Shown: positions 48,406 to 57,672 of the stretch, in pieces
How the letters are laid out: the number at the start of each line of letters is the position of its first letter
Numbering within the stretch: position 1 is the first letter of the stretch
Assembly (NCBI RefSeq): GCF_000832065.1
Contig: NZ_JXQM01000006.1
Location: 61,783-125,782, forward strand
From: Nitrosospira sp. NpAV
GTDB lineage: Bacteria > Pseudomonadota > Gammaproteobacteria > Burkholderiales > Nitrosomonadaceae
Length of the DNA stretch: 64,000 nt
Direction: 5' to 3'
Made by a program: the position numbers and the translations under genes
The notes under the pieces: model-generated
The model's input: the letters and a program-made list of their open reading frames with translations, nothing else
Database searches by the model: none
Told to the model about the DNA's origin: nothing

Positions 48406-48506
48406 CTCCATCACAAAGCCGTATAGTGGAAAAGGGTGATATAAATATTGCGTGAATCTATGCCATATTAATAAACTGACATTGAACTCTTATATACCCA
48501 TTAGCC

Positions 48507-49265
48507 ATGGACTGGTTCACGGCTAGTCTGATAAGCCCATTTCTGCTTCCCCCCTTAAATCTTATCCTGTTAGGTATGATAGGGGTTCTGCTTCTCGGGC
48601 GCTGTCCGAAAATGGGCAGGTTTCTGGCGATGTCCGCACTGATGCTGCTTTATCTGCTGTCCACCCCATATGTCGCTGAAACTGCACTGCAAAAACTGGA
48701 AAAGCCGCCCGCACTCCACTCCTTCGATACTGTGCAAGCCATCGTAATACTGGCTTCAGGCACCTATTTTAACGCACCGGAATATGGCGGTAACACCGTA
48801 AACCGCCTCGGCCTGGAGCGCATCCGCTATGCCGCGCGGCTACATCGGCTCACGAACAAGCCAATGCTGGCGACGGGCGGCTCTCCGCTCGGCGGCGACT
48901 CTTCGGAGGCGGCGCAAATGAAGGCAGCGCTGGAAAAGGAATTTCAGGTTCCGGTCAAGTGGGTGGAAGAAAACTCGCGCAACACCCGTGAAAATGCCTA
49001 CAAAAGTTTTGCCATGCTCAAAAAGGACGGGATCAGCCGTATCGCGCTAGTCACTCACGCCTGGCACATGCCGAGAGCGTCCAGGGAATTCGAACGCGCC
49101 GGATTTGAGGTCATTCCCGCTGCCACCGCATACACCACACGGTATAAGACAGACGTCTTCGCATTCATTCCCACCGCTGACGCATTGCAGAAAAGCAATT
49201 GGCTCCTCCATGAGATCATTGGCATATTATGGTATCGGCTCATGCCTGCTCCTCATCCAGCATGA
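48507..49265 (+). CDS. YdcF/ElyC family (DUF218) membrane protein
   Basis: A 252-residue protein with two N-terminal membrane helices (about 7-28 and 35-55) and a DUF218 domain: AIVILASGTYFNAPEYGGNTV, RIRYAARLHRLTNKPMLATGG, VEENSRNTRENAYKSFAML and IALVTHAWHMPRASREFERAGFEVIPA. Relatives such as ElyC act in envelope (undecaprenyl-phosphate) biology and SanA in vancomycin resistance. It lies alone after the cytochrome terminator. Confidence 0.9.
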   Translation: MDWFTASLISPFLLPPLNLILLGMIGVLLLGRCPKMGRFLAMSALMLLYLLSTPYVAETALQKLEKPPALHSFDTVQAIVILASGTYFNAPEYGGNTVNRLGLERIRYAARLHRLTNKPMLATGGSPLGGDSSEAAQMKAALEKEFQVPVKWVEENSRNTRENAYKSFAMLKKDGISRIALVTHAWHMPRASREFERAGFEVIPAATAYTTRYKTDVFAFIPTADALQKSNWLLHEIIGILWYRLMPAPHPA

Positions 49266-49387
49266 AGCTTCTCTCCCGTAAATCAAAGTGTAATGATCTC
49301 ATCCATCGGTCGCCCTATTATCCTGTCTTAGGTGGAAATCAGATGAAAGGATTAAAATAGCGTTTTGGATTCTTCGAAAAGGGATAT

Positions 49388-49804
49388 ATGAAAGCACGCG
49401 TTGAATGGAAGGATGGAATGAGCTTTCTGGGTGAATCCGGCAGCGGACACACCATATTGATGGATGGACCGCCGGAAGCAGGTGGCAAAAATCTGGGGCC
49501 GCGCCCGATGGAAATGTTGTTGATGGGAACCGGCGGTTGTGCAGCTTTTGACGTTGTGCTAATTCTGAAAAAAAGCCGTCAGGACATCAGGAACTGTATG
49601 GTCGAAATTGAAGCGGAACGGGCACCGGAAGAACCCAAGGTATTCACCCGCATTCATTTCCATTTTATTCTGACCGGAAAACAACTGAAGCCCGATCAAG
49701 TGGAACGAGCGATCAAACTCTCCGCGGAAAAATACTGTTCGGCTTCGATCATGCTGGGAAAAACGGCTGAACTAACCCACGACTTCAAAATCCTGGAGGC
49801 ATGA
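49388..49804 (+). CDS. OsmC family protein
   Basis: A 138-residue OsmC/Ohr-fold protein. It has GPRPMEMLLMGTGGCAAFDVVLILKK with the first conserved Cys and KYCSASIMLGKTAELTHDF with the second. The overall form is closer to the YhfA branch of OsmC proteins than to Ohr. Family members reduce organic peroxides with the Cys pair; the substrate of this branch is unknown. It converges with coq7, 8 bp apart. Confidence 0.9.
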   Translation: MKARVEWKDGMSFLGESGSGHTILMDGPPEAGGKNLGPRPMEMLLMGTGGCAAFDVVLILKKSRQDIRNCMVEIEAERAPEEPKVFTRIHFHFILTGKQLKPDQVERAIKLSAEKYCSASIMLGKTAELTHDFKILEA

Positions 49805-49812
49805 GCTTTCCG

Positions 49813-50439
49813 TCAGACCCAATATGCGGTCTTTGTCATGACTTTCGATCCCAGCTTCATTGCCAGCTTTACAGGCATCGGCAATTCCACGCCGCCGTGG
49901 GACATGGCGGCTGTCGCGTGCCCGGCTTCATCAACCTGCATCTGCGCGACAATGGCACGGCTTTTTCCGTCGTGATGCGGCAACCGCTTCAAATGTCCCG
50001 CTAGATGAACCTCCACTTGGCGTTCGGTTTCCGCGAGAAAACCCAGATTCCATTTATCGCCCAGCATGCCTGCAAACGCACCAATGGCAAGTGACCCGCC
50101 ATACCACAAAGGATTCAGCAGGCTCTTGCGCCCGTTCAACTCCAGGATGCGCCGCTCGGTCCAGGCAAGATGCTCGGTTTCTTCGAGCGCCGATTGCGTC
50201 AGGGTGTGCTGCACCTCTGCATTACGCGCGGTAAGCGCCTGTCCCTGATAAAGTGCCTGTGCGCAAATTTCGCCGACATGATTGACGCGCATCAGTGCGG
50301 TGGATTCGTTTTTCTCCGAGTCGCTCAGCTCCACTTCCGGCAATTCAGCTCCGGGAACCGGACGCAGTGTTTGTGCCGGCGTCAACAATGTACGTAGCGC
50401 ATGATCGAAACCGATGATGAATTTATCCAGATTTGGCAT
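49813..50439 (-). CDS. coq7: 2-nonaprenyl-3-methyl-6-methoxy-1,4-benzoquinol hydroxylase
   Basis: A 208-residue di-iron monooxygenase (Coq7/UbiF-equivalent) for the C6 hydroxylation in ubiquinone synthesis. Di-iron ligands are in [15 protein letters not shown] (E-x-x-x-x-x-x-Y) and [15 protein letters not shown] (EExxH), with a second set in [14 protein letters not shown] and [10 protein letters not shown]. It is membrane-associated in the family, with moderately hydrophobic helices. It starts [19 protein letters not shown]. GlcF is 20 bp upstream on the same strand. Confidence 0.95.
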   Translation of the reverse strand: MPNLDKFIIGFDHALRTLLTPAQTLRPVPGAELPEVELSDSEKNESTALMRVNHVGEICAQALYQGQALTARNAEVQHTLTQSALEETEHLAWTERRILELNGRKSLLNPLWYGGSLAIGAFAGMLGDKWNLGFLAETERQVEVHLAGHLKRLPHHDGKSRAIVAQMQVDEAGHATAAMSHGGVELPMPVKLAMKLGSKVMTKTAYWV

Positions 50440-50459
50440 ACTGTCCCACTAAACTTGAA

Positions 50460-51833
50460 TTATGCTGGCATACCCATCTGCCGCGCCAGTAGTGTTACCG
50501 GATGCAGCACTTCGATCTGCGAACCTGCTTCACGCAATGCGCTGGCAATGTGCATGGCGCAGCCAACGTTGGATGTGGCAAGGTAACGTGCGTCGCTTGC
50601 CTCCAATGTGGTCATTTTATCATGCAGCAGCCTCTGTGCCATCTCCGGCTGGTCCAGAAAATATGTCCCAGCCGCACCGCAACACTGATCGTTTCCCGCC
50701 AGCGGAACAATCTTTGCGCCCGGAATGCGCGCCAGCAACGCATAGGGATGTGCCGAGCCGCGCAAAACATTGCGCAGGCTGCAGGGTTCATGCACCGCGA
50801 TTTTATGCGGCAACGGCTGGGGTTTGATATTGTCCCATCCCTCCGCTTTTATCAGAAATGCACTGATATCCATGACTTTAGCGGAAAATTTTTCGGCTTC
50901 TTCCACATGCAATGCTTGAAGGATAGACTGTTCCGGCGTTTCCGATGCATTACTGAGAGGATATTCCGTCATTTGCGCGCCGCAACCCGAGGCGGTGCTG
51001 ATGATTGCGTGCAGATTCAGTCCCAGTTCCTCAAAAGCCCTTATATTCCGCCGCGCCAACTGCATCGCCGCTTGTCTGTCTCCGCCATGCTGATGCAAGG
51101 CGCCGCAACATGTCTGCGCGGAAGGAACATGTACCGTGTAACCCAGATGGTTAAGCACGAATATGGTCGAATTGAGCGTTACGACATCCGTCAACCGCGC
51201 GATACAGCCGAGAAACAATCCGACCTCGCCGCGCGGATTCCCGATCGCGGAATAAACGGTTTGCCACGCATTGGCCACGCCGCTTTTACTGGACAGAGAG
51301 CGGGGTATGCCGATGGGCGGCAATTGCCCTTCCAACACAGCGAACTTTGTTTTTCCAAGTATGCCGGATTTACGAACGGCCTTCTGCAAGCCTGTGCCCT
51401 GATAAAAACGCAGGAGCGGACGCAATGCGTCCAGGCGGCCGGAGTTGGCGAGCATTTCATTCTCCACCCATCGCCGGAACCGTGATTTCTGCATCGTCGT
51501 TTTCTCCCTCAGGAGATCCGGCGATGATGAGGAGATCATAGCGCGGGTTCCGTCCACCAGTTTCCCGTAGCTGACATGGTTCGGGCAAACCGCCTCGCAA
51601 GCGCGGCAGGTAAGGCAGCGATCGATGTGCTGAACAAAGCGCGCATTCATCGGAATCCGGTTGCTGGCGACACCGCTCATCAGAGCGATACGCCCGCGAG
51701 GCGAATCAGCTTCGGACAGCGTTATTCGGTACGTGGGACAATGCGGCAGACAAAGCCCGCATGCGACGCAGCGATTGGCTTCGGCGATCAGCGTATCGAC
51801 AGAAAAATCGGGCGGAAGATCAGAGGGTTTCAT
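50460..51833 (-). CDS. glcF: Glycolate oxidase iron-sulfur subunit (GlcF-like)
   Basis: A 457-residue Fe-S protein. I chose the ATG at 51831-51833, 8 bases after AGAGGAA; another ATG lies two codons earlier. Two 4Fe-4S motifs are near the N-terminus, CVACGLCLPHCPTY and CLTCRACEAVCPNHVSYG. Two CCG domains follow, with CCGALHQHGGD and CCGAAGTYFLDQ. This is the GlcF/LutA/HdrD-like architecture that transfers electrons from a flavin glycolate or lactate dehydrogenase subunit. The flavin subunits (glcD/glcE) are not next to it; coq7 follows. Glycolate is likely, because autotrophs make it by Rubisco oxygenation, but that is inference. Confidence 0.88.
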   Translation of the reverse strand: MKPSDLPPDFSVDTLIAEANRCVACGLCLPHCPTYRITLSEADSPRGRIALMSGVASNRIPMNARFVQHIDRCLTCRACEAVCPNHVSYGKLVDGTRAMISSSSPDLLREKTTMQKSRFRRWVENEMLANSGRLDALRPLLRFYQGTGLQKAVRKSGILGKTKFAVLEGQLPPIGIPRSLSSKSGVANAWQTVYSAIGNPRGEVGLFLGCIARLTDVVTLNSTIFVLNHLGYTVHVPSAQTCCGALHQHGGDRQAAMQLARRNIRAFEELGLNLHAIISTASGCGAQMTEYPLSNASETPEQSILQALHVEEAEKFSAKVMDISAFLIKAEGWDNIKPQPLPHKIAVHEPCSLRNVLRGSAHPYALLARIPGAKIVPLAGNDQCCGAAGTYFLDQPEMAQRLLHDKMTTLEASDARYLATSNVGCAMHIASALREAGSQIEVLHPVTLLARQMGMPA

Positions 51834-52109
51834 GATCATTTCCTCTGAACAGAACGATCGCAAGCCACCTTTTATTAGAATTGGAGCACATTCGAAAAGT
51901 CTACCCCCTCAGCATGCAAAAGCAAAGGATAGGAGCGTATTGACATATCGCCAGCACCACGAGCTCAACCTATAGAATGAATCCGCTATTCACCCTCGGA
52001 TAATTATAGGCAATACAGTATCGGTCATTTGAATCACTGGGGCCAAAGAACGATATGTGACAGCGGAATCGCGCTACAATTCCCATCCTTCCCGCCGCGC
52101 ATTGACATC

Positions 52110-52673
52110 TTGGAAGCCTTTTTCACCTCCACCCTATTGGTTGCTCTCGCAGAAATCGGCGACAAGACTCAGCTTCTTTCGTTTGTTCTGGCTGCCAAAC
52201 TACGGCGGCCCTATCCCATCATGGCGGGTATTTTCGTTGCCACCTTGCTTAATCATGCGTTGGCGGCTTCGGTCGGCGCCTGGCTGGCAAGCCTGATCTC
52301 TCCACGATCGCTCAACTGGATAGTCGGACTATCGTTCATTGGTTTCGGCTTATGGGCATTAAAGCCCGACACGCTCGACGAAAATCCGCGCATTTTCAGT
52401 GCCGGCGTGTTCATTACCACGGTGGTGGCTTTCTTCATGGCGGAAATGGGAGACAAGACGCAGTTTGCGACGGTGGCACTGGCAGCGCGCTACGATGCGC
52501 TGACGGCGGTAGTGCTGGGAACAACACTCGGCATGATGCTCGCCAACGCGCCCGCCGTCTGGATCGGCGAGGCACTTGCCGATCGTATCAATATGAAGTG
52601 GGTGCGATGGTTCGCGGCGGCTTCATTCCTGCTGATGGGCATCTGGTCGCTGGCTGGTGATGCCTCTCATTGA
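52110..52673 (+). CDS. TMEM165/GDT1 family cation transporter
   Basis: A 187-residue membrane protein with six helices and two copies of the ExGDK(T) motif: LAEIGDKTQLLSFVLAAK and MAEMGDKTQFATVALAAR. The family exports Mn2+ or exchanges Ca2+/Mn2+ for H+. There is no ATG start; homologous sequence begins at LEAFFTSTLLVALAE, so I use the TTG at 52110. An earlier TTG at 52029 would add 27 residues that look non-native. I looked for the Mn-sensing yybP-ykoY riboswitch upstream and did not see it. Confidence 0.88.
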   Translation: MEAFFTSTLLVALAEIGDKTQLLSFVLAAKLRRPYPIMAGIFVATLLNHALAASVGAWLASLISPRSLNWIVGLSFIGFGLWALKPDTLDENPRIFSAGVFITTVVAFFMAEMGDKTQFATVALAARYDALTAVVLGTTLGMMLANAPAVWIGEALADRINMKWVRWFAAASFLLMGIWSLAGDASH

Positions 52674-52722
52674 TTGCCGGCAAAAGGCAGATCGCAAACG
52701 CTGCCAATGCCCATGCCCTTGC

Positions 52723-53166
52723 TTATTCCGGTCCCCGGATGCCATGGATATAACGTTCGAGCTGGTCGATGATGAATTCCTGCCCGGAAATCGCGTCCTT
52801 GACCAGATCGCCGATGGAAATAATGCCGACTACTTCGTTGTTTTCAAGCACCGGCAAATGGCGTACCCGCATCTCCGTGACCAATGCCATGCAATCCTCG
52901 GCCGTATAGTCTGGATTTACGTACGCCACCTGTGCGGTCATCAGTTCTTTTACGCGAATGTCTTTCGCGGATTTATCCAGCAGATATGCTTTACGCGAAT
53001 AATCTCTTTCCGTGAAAATACCGGCCAATTTTCGATTTTCCAGCACCAGCAATGCGCCGATGTTCTTGGCGGCCATCAATTGCATCGCGTCGTACACCGA
53101 TTTATCCGGCTCGACGCTCGCAACCTCGTATCCCTTGCCCTGCAGTAATTGCCTTACAGTCGCCAT
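52723..53166 (-). CDS. CBS domain-containing protein
   Basis: A 147-residue protein made of two CBS domains: YDAMQLMAAKNIGALLVLENRKLAGIFTERDYSRK (in part) and the second with DCMALVTEMRVRHLPVLENNEVVGIISIGDLVK. I chose the ATG at 53164-53166, preceded by GGGGAA; the frame is open 20 codons further. Such stand-alone CBS pairs bind adenine nucleotides and regulate partner enzymes or channels. No partner is evident in the flanking genes. Confidence 0.92.
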   Translation of the reverse strand: MATVRQLLQGKGYEVASVEPDKSVYDAMQLMAAKNIGALLVLENRKLAGIFTERDYSRKAYLLDKSAKDIRVKELMTAQVAYVNPDYTAEDCMALVTEMRVRHLPVLENNEVVGIISIGDLVKDAISGQEFIIDQLERYIHGIRGPE

Positions 53167-53314
53167 GCGCCATTCCCCACGCTTCGGTTTAACATACCCT
53201 AAAACTTGCTGATCAAGCTCATTCAATCATAACACGGTAAAGATAGGACTTGGGCAGCTTGTCTGCTGGATCCTGTAGAAGCATTCTTCGTGTCGTCACG
53301 AAACTTGCTGCATT

Positions 53315-54523
53315 TTACAGCAGGCGGCTTTTATCACCACCGGTGAATCCGATAAGTGGTTGAGAAATATTCTTGCCGAAAGCGATGGCCTTGAACAACT
53401 CGCCCATTTCCGCGGGGCTCACTAGCTTTTGCAGCTGATTTGCCAACGGCAAATACTCTTTTACATTCTCCGCTGGTGTTCGCGCCAAACTTTCGGTGAT
53501 CCCGCAGTTGATAAGGAAATACGCCTGGGTGGTGTAACCCAGCAACTCCAATCCGGCGTTTGTCGCGGCTTCGGCAATGGCGCTAAAGTCCACATGACTG
53601 GTAATGTCCTGCAAGCCCGGCAGATAAAATGGATTGTCGTGCGCATGATGACGATAATGGCACATCAGTGTTCCATGGCTGCGCTGGGGATGGTAATACT
53701 CGCCGCGTCCGAAACCATAGTCGATCAGCACTATGGCACCTTGCTGTAGAATTTTTGCGAGACTGACCATAAAACCCCGTGCCGCAAGATTGATTTCGCT
53801 GACGTATTGACTCACATCGTCGCTGATATCGCCAGTGCCGGACTCGATCCGGGGCGTTAATTCGCGCGCGGCCTCGAAAAGATCTCCTTCCTTGAGCGGG
53901 CGTTCATTCCAGCTGAACTCATCATCTCTTGATGAACTCGTCACACCACGCTCGAACAGACCAGCATGGTGCCATGCCACCAGATGCACTGGCATCGCAT
54001 CAAGTACCTCATTGGCCAGTATCAACCCCCTAAATTTCACGGGCAAACGTTCCAACCAGACAAGCAGCAACAACAGATGCGGCGCGTGCCGTTCAAACAA
54101 TTGACGTTGCCGCTGTTGCAGCTCGGCACTGACCTCGAGAATGAAATACTGACTCGGCAAGCTGCCAAGTCTTTCTAGTTCAAGCAGCAAATCGAGTGCC
54201 AGTTTACCCGTGCCAGCACCGAACTCCAGGATTGCGCCATCGCCGTCCGTGAGCTCGAGCACTTGCGCCGCCTGCCGCGCCACCGCCCTGCCAAACAGCG
54301 GTGAAATTTCCGGTGCGGTGACGAAATCTCCCTCCTGGCCAAATTTTGCTGCACCGCCGCTGTAATAACCCAACCCTGGCGCATATAATGCCAACGCCAT
54401 ATAATGTGCGAATGAAATCCACCCGCCCGCGGCGGCGAGTTCAATATCAATGAGTTCCTTTACGGCGCAGCTGTGCTGAAGGGCGGCTTCGCTCGGAACA
54501 GGGAGTGGCGGTAGTGGCTGCAT
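53315..54523 (-). CDS. MidA/NDUFAF7 family SAM-dependent methyltransferase
   Basis: A 402-residue class I methyltransferase of the MidA (COG1565) family. Motifs are FVTAPEISPLFGRAVARQAAQ, the AdoMet loop AILEFGAGTGKLALDLLLEL, FILEVSAELQQRQRQ, ANEVLDAMPVHLV and VLIDYGFGRGEYYHPQR. The mitochondrial homologue methylates an arginine of a complex I subunit; the bacterial substrate is not established. It is divergent from the pteridine reductase gene, with 92 bp between starts. Confidence 0.92.
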   Translation of the reverse strand: MQPLPPLPVPSEAALQHSCAVKELIDIELAAAGGWISFAHYMALALYAPGLGYYSGGAAKFGQEGDFVTAPEISPLFGRAVARQAAQVLELTDGDGAILEFGAGTGKLALDLLLELERLGSLPSQYFILEVSAELQQRQRQLFERHAPHLLLLLVWLERLPVKFRGLILANEVLDAMPVHLVAWHHAGLFERGVTSSSRDDEFSWNERPLKEGDLFEAARELTPRIESGTGDISDDVSQYVSEINLAARGFMVSLAKILQQGAIVLIDYGFGRGEYYHPQRSHGTLMCHYRHHAHDNPFYLPGLQDITSHVDFSAIAEAATNAGLELLGYTTQAYFLINCGITESLARTPAENVKEYLPLANQLQKLVSPAEMGELFKAIAFGKNISQPLIGFTGGDKSRLL

Positions 54524-54615
54524 TGGCGCTATGCTACGCTAAGAAAAGTCCTTTATGGATTTATTCAAAGGTTCCTGAATCTAAAAAACGTCGTGCAAGT
54601 GTAGAGGAGATACCG

Positions 54616-55356
54616 ATGCAAGGGAAAGTGATACTCATCACCGGCGGAGCCAAACGAGTGGGTGCCGCGACCTGTCGCAAGCTGCACGCGCAGGGTGCGA
54701 GTCTGATCGTGCATTACCGGGGATCAGCGGGGGAAGCACAGGCATTACAGACTGAACTGAATCAAATCCGTCCCCGCTCGGTGGCACTGGTACAAGCCGA
54801 TCTGCTCGACACCGCAAGACTTTCCGGCCTGGTTGACGAAGCCGTGAATCATTTCGGAAAACTTGATGCCCTGGTCAATAATGCCTCTAGTTTTTTTCCC
54901 ACCCCATTGGGGGAAATCACGGAAAAAATGTGGGATGACCTTATCGGCAGCAACCTGAAGGCCCCGCTGTTTCTATCCCAGGCGGCGGCCCCGCACCTCA
55001 GGAAACAGCATGGCTGCATCGTCAATATCGTTGATATCCATGCGGAGTGGCCGTTGAAAAGATATGTGGTATACAACTCCGCCAAAGGCGGCCTGGCGGC
55101 ACTCACGCGATCGCTGGCCCAGGAGTTGGGACCGGAAATCCGTGTAAACGGCATTTCTCCCGGCCCCATTCTATGGCCGGAAAATGGTGAGTGGAAGGAA
55201 GAAGCAGCGCGCCAGCATATTGTCGAGAGAACCCTCCTGAAACGGACGGGTGAGCCGGATGACATTGCCAGAACTGTGGTTTTCCTGATTGGTGATGCGC
55301 CTTATATTACTGGCCAGATTATTGCGGTGGATGGCGGACGTAGCGTGAATTTATAG
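54616..55356 (+). CDS. Pteridine reductase (short-chain dehydrogenase)
   Basis: A 246-residue SDR enzyme. I chose the ATG at 54616 because GAGGAGATACCG precedes it; the open frame begins 37 codons earlier without a protein-like sequence. The cofactor motif is VILITGGAKRVGAATCRKLH, with Arg in the glycine loop as in NADPH-dependent pteridine reductases. LDALVNNASSFFPTPLG (NNASSF is characteristic of that branch), the active site YNSAKGGLAALTRSLAQEL (Tyr/Lys) and VNGISPGPILWPE follow. It probably reduces dihydrobiopterin or dihydrofolate-type compounds. Confidence 0.93.
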   Translation: MQGKVILITGGAKRVGAATCRKLHAQGASLIVHYRGSAGEAQALQTELNQIRPRSVALVQADLLDTARLSGLVDEAVNHFGKLDALVNNASSFFPTPLGEITEKMWDDLIGSNLKAPLFLSQAAAPHLRKQHGCIVNIVDIHAEWPLKRYVVYNSAKGGLAALTRSLAQELGPEIRVNGISPGPILWPENGEWKEEAARQHIVERTLLKRTGEPDDIARTVVFLIGDAPYITGQIIAVDGGRSVNL

Positions 55357-55395
55357 GAGCCCCGAAGCCAGGGGGAAGAAGACATTGAGTCCGGT

Positions 55396-56496
55396 TTAAC
55401 GCGGGCCCTTCGGCCAGGAAACAACCGTATTCTTGTTTCTCCTCCAGAAATAAGCGGGCCTATTCCAGCCGCTCTCCACCCACCGGAAAAATAGAGCGCC
55501 GCCCAGAATGCTAATGCATAAAGCCAGAATCATCCCGAATGCATTCGTGATAGGTTGATTCGGGAAAAAGCGGAAAAATGTTGCATTGACAATCAGGCAC
55601 AGAGGAAAGTGGACCAGAAATACCGAGTAGGAAATACGTCCGAGAGTGTTTAGAAAATTCGGCAAAGGCAAATTTTCCCGTATGAAGCGATATTGCCTGG
55701 CTAGGCCCAGAATCAGCATTACAATCCCTGCAACCGCTATCCGTGAGCGGAAGTCTATCAGCAAGGCCGCTACGATCGTCAGAACCAGCAGAAGGAGAAG
55801 CCAGAGAGATTGTTGTCGGCCTGAAGCCCAATAAATAAGAATTCCGAGGCCAAATGACCCGAAGAAATAGAAAGCGGTTTCGTCCAGGGAAGTATCCCGA
55901 TTAAATACAAATAGTGAGGCCAAAGTTAAGCCGGTAATTAAAACCAGGCCAGCTGCTTTCAGGTTCGGGTATCCGCATTGGATCTGTCTTGATAGCCAGA
56001 GCAGAAACACGGTAACGGCGAACAATTGGAAATCAATCGCCACGTACCAGACTCCTGCCGACAGCGCCTCCTGATCGAGCAAATCATGCATCAAGAATGC
56101 ATGGGCCAGAAACTGGAGGGGTTCAGCCGCGCCGGGGATGGAATCGTGGGACATCCAGCTTCTTGCAACGGCCGCGCATCCGATCGCCAGGATCAGAGCA
56201 GCGAGATACGGCACGACCAGTCTGAAATAGCGTTGTTTGATGGCTTGAATAGGCTGGGCCACGAGTAGTACCCCGCCTGGCGCATGTTTTCCGGCAAACA
56301 AAAAGCCTGCAACGACAAAAAAAACCTGCACCGCCATTCTTCCATACTCGTAAAGCCCGTCGATCAAACCAGGAAACAGCGGATACGCGATCTGCGACAT
56401 GGGGCCATAGGCCGCCAGATGGTGCAACACAATCAATAAGCAGGCGATGGCTTTAAGGGCATCCACAAGGGGTATTCTTGTTATATCAGCATGCAT
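55396..56496 (-). CDS. Acyltransferase family 3 (OafA/YrhL-like) membrane protein
   Basis: A 366-residue integral membrane O-acyltransferase with about ten helices. The catalytic-His region is ALKAIACLLIVLHHLAAYGP, followed by VQVFFVVAGFLFAGKHAP with a PxF-like segment and later FLNTLGRISYSVFLVHFPLCL. The family transfers acetyl or other acyl groups to cell-surface sugars or exopolysaccharide. It stands alone, divergent from the PEP-CTERM gene, so it may modify extracellular polysaccharide in the same system (inference). Confidence 0.88.
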   Translation of the reverse strand: MHADITRIPLVDALKAIACLLIVLHHLAAYGPMSQIAYPLFPGLIDGLYEYGRMAVQVFFVVAGFLFAGKHAPGGVLLVAQPIQAIKQRYFRLVVPYLAALILAIGCAAVARSWMSHDSIPGAAEPLQFLAHAFLMHDLLDQEALSAGVWYVAIDFQLFAVTVFLLWLSRQIQCGYPNLKAAGLVLITGLTLASLFVFNRDTSLDETAFYFFGSFGLGILIYWASGRQQSLWLLLLLVLTIVAALLIDFRSRIAVAGIVMLILGLARQYRFIRENLPLPNFLNTLGRISYSVFLVHFPLCLIVNATFFRFFPNQPITNAFGMILALCISILGGALFFRWVESGWNRPAYFWRRNKNTVVSWPKGPR

Positions 56497-56881
56497 GTTG
56501 CGTAGGTTTACTCAGAGAGACTTCGAGGCAGACAGAAGGAGATTTGCGGAACAGAGACCTCGTCTCATCGATCCATCGCGCTGCATGGGCGAGAAAAGAG
56601 AAATAGGATTGGGGCACGGTATTGGGCGCAGATTTCCAGCCGGATTGATTTTCCTCCGACAGCGTGAGTCCGCTTATCGAGTATGGTTATTTTATTGGAA
56701 TTTCGCAGCCCGTAAAACATAAATTCTATCGGGTTGATTAATAGGCGAGCAGACGGTATCCGGAAGATGCGAGGGAACGCGGGGCCACCATAAGCGAGAA
56801 ATGATGCTTTTAACCTCCCATCGGCACCCGGATTGAGCGCAATCGGACAATTTCACGTAACGTTATTGTGAGCAGCCTTGG

Positions 56882-56916
56882 TATAGCGCAATAGTGCTAT
56901 AGCCTATAGAGCTATT
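56882..56916. promoter_or_regulatory. Cluster of CTATAG-type palindromes
   Basis: TATAGC (56882-56887) pairs with GCTATA (56896-56901), and CTATAG occurs twice, at 56897-56902 and 56904-56909, one base apart; each copy is itself a palindrome. This lies about 140-170 bp upstream of a PEP-CTERM gene and may be an operator. No regulator is assigned. Confidence 0.4.
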
Positions 56917-57000
56917 ACAAATTTGTTTTTTTGGGGGGATGATGAATTAATCGGTATTAAGGAGGCATTTCCAGCGAGCGCTCAAAGGAAGCATTGCTCA

Positions 57001-57018
57001 GTATACCGAGTATACCGA
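57001..57018. repeat. Tandem 9-bp repeat GTATACCGA x2
   Basis: Two perfect head-to-tail copies of GTATACCGA (57001-57009 and 57010-57018), 36 bp before the PEP-CTERM start codon, in the likely 5' untranslated or promoter region. Confidence 0.7.
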
Positions 57019-57054
57019 TAATTCAAAATGCATATCATCCATGGAGACAAAAAA

Positions 57055-57672
57055 ATGAATATACGATTAAAACTTCTCATAGTCGCTTTAGCCTTCGGGG
57101 GCTCTGTTTCCACCGCATCCGCTGCAGGCGTTATTACCGGTGTAACGGCTAGCGGGGCAGGCCTGGGAACGTTTGGAATTGACTTGAGCACCACGGATCC
57201 CAACGTATTGAATCTTTCCAAAACATTTGACAGCCTTGACCCGATCGTCTTGACTTTCACGGTCGCTCACGCTGAGGGTCCAGGCAATCCCTACCTCCTG
57301 ACCGAGGCAATTACCAATAACACGGGCCAGTCTTGGACCGATTTTCATTTCAGTATCACCGAACCGGCAACCGGCGGTCAGGGTGCCGTGTTTACGAACT
57401 TTAATAATTCAACGCTTACGGGCTTCACGCTCGATTCGCCTCCCTCAAGCGGTCCACGTAATCTTAATTTTACCGGAGACCTGGCGGATCAAGGCACAAC
57501 CACCGCGACTTTTTCATTGAACCTATTCGACCCTGGCGCAGGAAATACTGCCACCTTCACTGTGACACAGATTCCGTCGGTTCCTGAACCAGAAACTTAT
57601 GCGATGCTTCTGGCAGGGCTCGGTTTGATGGGAGGCATGGTTAAACGCAGAAGCAACAGGGAAAACACATAA
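57055..57672 (+). CDS. PEP-CTERM sorting domain-containing protein
   Basis: A 205-residue exported protein. I chose the ATG at 57055 because it follows GGAGACAAAAAA and opens a signal peptide (MNIRLKLLIVALAFGGSVSTASA, about 23 residues). The mature part is beta-rich, with LTEAITNNTGQSWTDFHFSI, a pattern seen in several PEP-CTERM proteins. It ends with the sorting signal VPEPETYAMLLAGLGLMGGM and the basic tail VKRRSNRENT. The function of the middle domain is unknown. The EpsA-type regulator gene converges with it from the other side of a strong hairpin. Confidence 0.92.
   Translation: MNIRLKLLIVALAFGGSVSTASAAGVITGVTASGAGLGTFGIDLSTTDPNVLNLSKTFDSLDPIVLTFTVAHAEGPGNPYLLTEAITNNTGQSWTDFHFSITEPATGGQGAVFTNFNNSTLTGFTLDSPPSSGPRNLNFTGDLADQGTTTATFSLNLFDPGAGNTATFTVTQIPSVPEPETYAMLLAGLGLMGGMVKRRSNRENT

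Larger units (their letters stand above)
56497..57054. other. Long intergenic region with short repeats upstream of PEP-CTERM gene
   Basis: 558 bases without a supported gene. The last 180 bases hold clustered CTATAG palindromes (56882-56916), a T-run then G6 at about 56924-56938, and a tandem 9-bp repeat (57001-57018). This is probably the regulatory region of the PEP-CTERM gene. Confidence 0.55.

Noticed and set aside
51864..52109. Mn-sensing (yybP-ykoY) riboswitch before the GDT1-family gene
   Set aside because: I looked for the conserved internal loops of this riboswitch and did not find them.
56870..56905. Sigma-54 promoter before the PEP-CTERM gene
   Set aside because: TTGG and TGC elements are present, but 14 bases separate GG and GC instead of the required 10.
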